Assembly: GCA_009809945.1 (NCBI GenBank)
Contig: WTPW01000557.1
Location: 59,552 to 123,551 of the forward strand
Direction of reading: 5' to 3'
Length of the DNA stretch: 64,000 bases
From: Gigaspora margarita
Taxonomy: Eukaryota > Glomeromycota > Glomeromycetes > Diversisporales > Gigasporaceae
The notes below the pieces were generated by a model that was given only the letters and a program-made list of their open reading frames with translations, ran no database searches and was not told the origin of the DNA. A program made the translations under genes and the position numbers. Within the stretch, counting starts at the first letter, position 1; each line of letters begins with the position of its first letter. Positions 58,996 through 64,000 of the stretch are shown piece after piece.

Positions 58996-60289
58996 TAAAA
59001 TTGGGTGAGTTAACTTAGTTGATCTATAAGTAACTCATTCAAAGCTATTATATGTGGACATGTGTTAATAAATTGATATAATTTATTAGTAATATTTTTA
59101 TGATCTTGATTCAAAATTGATCAATTCTGATTCAGTTGGCTATAATTCTGATGCACTCTGATGTATTTTGACCCAGGATTTTGGTAACCCTTCTGTATAA
59201 GTTCAAACTTACTAAAAATTTGTGGGTAGGATATTTTGTATCATGTTATATATATGCAATTTTATGCAGATCATAGAATTTAGCTCTATAAGAATCATAC
59301 AAACTTGAGATTTTTAAAGATATTTAGCTAATGTTCTAATATAATTAAAAAAATTTTATAGTTGTTTGAAGGTTGTGTATCACTAGTAAGCAGTTTTTTT
59401 ATTAAAGACAGTTTTAAAAAAAAGTTATTAGAAGTAAAGTAAAATTACAACAGCAAATTATAGTACCAAAATCTTTTGAAAGATCTTGCAGACCTGCAAT
59501 ATCTTTCAGAAGATTTTGCTAATGCAATTAATTTTGAAATATTTTGCAATATATTTCAAAATATTTTAGTATTCGAAATATTTCAAAATATTTTTTGAAA
59601 CAATGTTAGACATGTGAAACCAAGCTATATCAGTAGATCTGCAACCTGGATCATGCTGGTACCAAAAGCGCATTGTTCAAAATATTTTGATAATTTTCGA
59701 ATATAATCTACAAACTCTGTATTACAAGATCAGATTGATCTGTTTATAGATCTTCAGTTTTTACATTGTTTTTTTTTCATTTGTTTTGTTTTGTTTTTTT
59801 TGTTTGTTTTGTTTTTTCCCTTTGCTTTATTTTTTTCTCTTTTTTTTTTATCTATTTTTTAATTTTTTACTTTTTATTTCGGCACTTTACAAAAACACAA
59901 CCTAACTTCACTGGCAATTTGCAAGAAAACCTACAACTTTTCGCAACTTTGCAGGAATGCAGATTTGACTTTGCAAGCCAACTCAGATGACACTTTGCAA
60001 GAACACAACTATTACTTCACAATTTCTAAATTGCCAAGACCGTTTTTTTAAAGAAATAGTTTTAGTTGAGCGCTAGTCTTCGCAAGGTTTCGCTATATTT
60101 TTTTTGTTTGGCACTTTTTTTGTTTTGTTTTTTTTTTAAATTTTTTTTATTAATTTAATTTATTCTGTCACTTTGCAAGAACACAACCCTTACTTTCTGG
60201 CACTTTCAAAAAAACCAACCCAGACTATTTCAGCATTTGGCGAACATGGAAAATAGAGATTTGGGGCTTCCTTTTTTTTCAGTTTGTTA
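58996..60289. other. AT-rich region with T-runs and TTTTGAAAGAT words
   Basis: 59460-59600 repeats ATCTTTTGAAAGATCTTGCA and ATATTTCAAAATATTTT. 59760-59880 and 60100-60160 are long T-rich runs. Open frames here (74 codons at 59766) are T-run artefacts. Confidence 0.4.
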
Positions 60290-60870
60290 TATATTTTGTT
60301 TTTTTCATTTGTATTTTTATTTTTTTACTTCTCTACTATTTTTAGGAAGTATTTAAAAAAGAGCGAAATGAAGATGATAGAAAAAACAAAAAAATAACTG
60401 AAGCAAAACAATAGTTAAAACAAAGAAGCAAAATAATAGCTAACTGCGGAGTGAGCAAAAATAAGCATGTAGGGCTAGTTTTTTATGGAATTATATGCGA
60501 CAAAGTGCGAAAGTATTTTAAAATACGTTTTCATTTTCATTTTTTCATTTTTTTTTGTTTTTATTTTTTTTTATTCAGTATGCTTATATTTTTTGTTTTT
60601 TTTGTATTTTTTATTTTTTTACTTCTACACTATTTTTAGGAAGTATTTAAAAAAAGAGCGAAACAAAGACGATAGAAAAAACAAAAGAAATAACTGAAGC
60701 AAAATGATAGTTAAAACAAAAAAGTGAAATAATAGCTAACTGCAGAGTGAGCGAAAATAAGCATGTAGAACTAGTTTTTTTGGAATAATATGCAATGAAG
60801 TACAAAAGTATTTTAAAATACATTTTCGTTTTCATTTTTTCCTTTATTTTTTTGGGTTTATTTTTTTCTT
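60290..60870 (+). repeat. Tandem duplication, about 295 bp per unit
   Basis: Two units share AGGAAGTATTTAAAAAAGAG (60344 and 60638), GAGCGAAA, and AATAAGCATGTAG (about 60461 and 60757). Each contains a T-rich run of variable length. No protein is proposed from the overlapping 62-70 codon frames. Confidence 0.75.
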
Positions 60871-63800
60871 CATTTTTTTTATTTTTTTTTTGTATAATAA
60901 TATATAATAAAAATGTAATATTGAATAAAAATGTATATTTAATTTAAAATAAATTTAAAATATAATGTATAATAATAAATAAAAAATATAAAATTTTATA
61001 TTGAATTGCTAAAACATGCAAACCCATTTGAAAATATTGCAAAACTATTATATGAATATGTATATCATTTATTGTGATAATATGCGAAATATTACCTCCT
61101 GCGATCCCAGAAAGGGATAATTAGGTACTGTGTTGCATTGAATTTATTTGCCCTATTTTGCAATATTTCGCAATATATTTCGAAAGAAATGCATGCCGAA
61201 ATCTTTCGAAAGATTGCGATTCGTTCAAAAGATTTCGCGTCAATCGCAATTCTTTCGAAAGATTTCAGTATGCAATTTCTTTCAAAAGATTTCATATATT
61301 TATTTTGCTGATGTAACTTTGCTCATAGGGCCTTAAAAAATGTGCATATGAAGCATACTTTGCTAAAAAATATTTTTTCCTTTAAATTTTATAGGATACA
61401 ATTTCAATTATTGTTTGCAACTAATAATATTATAACAAGGTATAACAATTAAGAATTTTTTGAAAGTTTATTAGAAGTGCTTTGTATTTATTAAGGGATC
61501 TATTTAGGTTATGAATATTTTAAAACCATATTGAAATATAATATATAAGCTATTTAATAAATTAAAAATTTTAAGCATAGTGCTTGTAATGATTATATAA
61601 ACATAATGTAAATAGAATTATTTAGTATAATATAAATAATAAAAAAATTATTATAGGTTCTAAGATTTTAATTTTCATATATTATAAAAATAGACTAATT
61701 TGATTGGCTAATAAATTGATCTGCAACCCATAGTATTTCTATTATTTTATTATATTATGGATCACATAAGATACCTATCCTTAAGAATAATGTAATTATA
61801 ACAGTTCACAAAAAGAAATGACCTCTGCAGAACAAAATATCATATAAATCATAAAAAATCTGCTAATTCTAGCAGATTTTTGATTCTTAAAGAATTATAA
61901 AGACTTTGAAAATTATAATAAATAGTGAATAAAAATTTCAGAATTTTTTTACTATCATCATTACAAAATTCAAAGTTACATCTTTTTGCAAAATGCTATA
62001 ATTTAAAATTAATCTAAATTGCAAAATAATGTGAAATAATGTATATTATTGTATAAGTTTATTTTGATTCTTGCTATTACTATTTTTTGATATCATTTAT
62101 ACTATTTTTTTTTAAAAAATCATATTTTAATAGGAATAATAATTTTCATTTGTTCATTTTTAAAAAGAATTGTGACTTTTAATTTTTAATATAATAATTT
62201 CATTGGTCTTGTAATTAATTAATCATTTTAATTGCTGATTATTATGCATTCTTAATATGACATTCTTTACAATACAATTTGAACATTCATATAATTGTTA
62301 AATTTGATAATGCTATAACATGACATTATTTTTTTTATGTCATGTATAATTGTACTAGTTCTATTTAGTATCACAAGTTGTGCAGCTACTTTATGTTAGT
62401 ATATATATTTTGATATGTATCGTAGTAATATATAATAGTACATTTGAGAAAGAATTAACATAGGTCATGGGAATACAGTTAAGAAGTCTAAGGATACTTG
62501 ATAATTGATCAAATTAAGGCAGTAATACCATAAATGGAATGAAATAATGTGTATGGCTTGGTCTAGAAAAAATGTGCACTTTTTCAAAATCTAATTTCTG
62601 ATTGGTCAGCATGATCATAATTATCACCTGTTGCATATTCTTCACAATTTAAGATATTACTACTAACACTAGATTTGGTTTGATTGCTTAAAAAATACTA
62701 ATGATAATATGTACTAAATATAATATATAATTTGATAAAAAAAATTTATTAGACTTTAGAATAGCCACACAAGTTGATTTTTCATTTTATATTATATAGA
62801 ACCAAAAAACTTGGATTAGTTAGTCCAGCCAGTTAGATTATTTTATTTTAGTTTATTTTATTTTACTATAAATTAATAGAATAATGTTCATATTTAAAGC
62901 TATCAAAGTTAATTTTTTTCATTTTGCAAATAAGAAATCAAAAAATTGGATCAGCTATCATATTTTTTCTGTCAGTTCTATTAGACAATTACAAAAAATT
63001 AAGGCTTCTATTGTGATATTGGATGAGAATAGTAAAAAAAAAATATTTGTCAAAAATCAAATAATTGGCACAATTAAGATCTAAAAAAAATAAAAAAATA
63101 AAAGTTTTGAAAAAATGAGTTAGCAGATAATGCAAAATGAAAAATCAACTTTGCATACCTTGGTGATAAAGGCTGATGCCAAATTCTTATGCTAGCTTAA
63201 ATATAGTAAAATTAATTAGCTGATCAACTGGGCTAATCATATTGTTAAAAAATCATAAATCAAGCAAGAATACAAAATAATTATATAATTTGATCTTCTT
63301 AATATGAAAATAGTTAGAATTAAATTATAATGCTTGTGCAGTATTTTGATTACTAAAAAATTATACTATAGAGATAGCTTGAAATAATGATAGTAGTTAA
63401 TCTCGAAAAATTAATTGATATAATAATCAACATATCATAAGCACATATTATAAATTACAAATAGTATAAAGAGTACATATAATTAGAGATTTATTCTGTT
63501 GCCAAAACTTAGTTTGATCCTGTTTGGAACCAAACCCAATAGAACTCAAGTTATTGCAGTTGCATGATTTTTATTATTAAATCATGCTTCAAATGAGTTT
63601 AAAATAGATTGGCTAGTAATATCAATTAAAAGTAATAACAATAGCAGGTTTTATTAAACTGCTTATACAAGTATAATTATTAATATATTTATATAAACTG
63701 AGTTAAAAATCTGATTTTATTTAAATATGCTCCAAACAGAGTTCTACTGAGTTTTAAGCACAAACTAACCAGTTAGAGCAGGACCCCGAACAATGTGAGG

Positions 63801-64000
63801 TTATATTTGAGGATCATAGTAAAAATTTTTTCTGTTAGCGGTTCTACTTTGGTATATATCAGCTATATTTCAAACATCAGGTACTAACTTTGGTATCAGG
63901 CCCAGTGTTTAAAATGTAAGCTTTCAAAAAAAATTTTTCGAACCAACGCTCTCTAAAAAATAAAAAAAACCCAAAAAAAAAACAACCCGGAACCGATGCT
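60871..64000. other. AT-rich terminal region, no supported gene
   Basis: 61170-61300 carries five TTTCGAAAGATTTCG/TTTCAAAAGATT words. The rest (61300-64000) is plain AT-rich DNA. Weak open frames at 62884 and 61148 lack motifs. Confidence 0.35.

Noticed and set aside
59766..60697. Phe-rich open frames (hydrophobic, membrane-like)
   Set aside because: They are translations of long T runs.
61092..61336. Open frames with repeated KSFER / ISFE residues
   Set aside because: They arise from a short nucleotide repeat (TTTCGAAAGATT) read in both strands; no protein is likely.

Overview
The window is AT-rich eukaryotic DNA, about three quarters A+T. It has small spliced genes, 65-100 nt spliceosomal introns, and a very high load of hairpin MITEs, hAT elements, SINEs and a decayed LINE. 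Intron size, codon usage and the repeat mix fit a fungus of the Rhizophagus (Glomeromycotina) type. That assignment is inference; no species-specific marker was checked.

Layout: 134-2122 (minus) is an ordinary five-exon hypothetical gene. 2304-3433 is a foldback element. 5454-14213 (plus) is the most unusual part. It holds about 62 intact units of the form 3' splice site (TTATTAG-like), exactly three nucleotides, 5' splice site (GTRAGTATAA), spaced mostly 66-100 nt apart. The intervening sequences are unrelated to one another except at the splice signals. This looks like a gene split into single-codon-sized exons. It opens with a short ATG exon and closes with a GC-rich 51-nt terminal exon. 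Read in one phase, the joined triplets carry no stop codon. Several MITEs and a 7 x 51 bp minisatellite lie in its introns.

14.4-17.0 kb holds a hairpin and a looser repeat array. 17031-24571 is a complete-length hAT transposon: matching ends, perfect 8-bp target duplication, and a minus-strand transposase pseudogene broken by stops and two MITEs. 24.6-45 kb is almost free of genes and is filled with palindromic elements, two back-to-back hAT MITEs, modular hairpin elements and three SINE copies with clear target duplications. 45.5-56.4 kb is a minus-strand LINE relic in the order ORF1-like, endonuclease, reverse transcriptase, RNase H; it has many stops and is broken up by nested foldback elements. 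57.3-64 kb is repeats only.

No pathway or operon-like organisation is visible. Apart from the two candidate host genes, what can be recognised is selfish DNA inserted into other selfish DNA.
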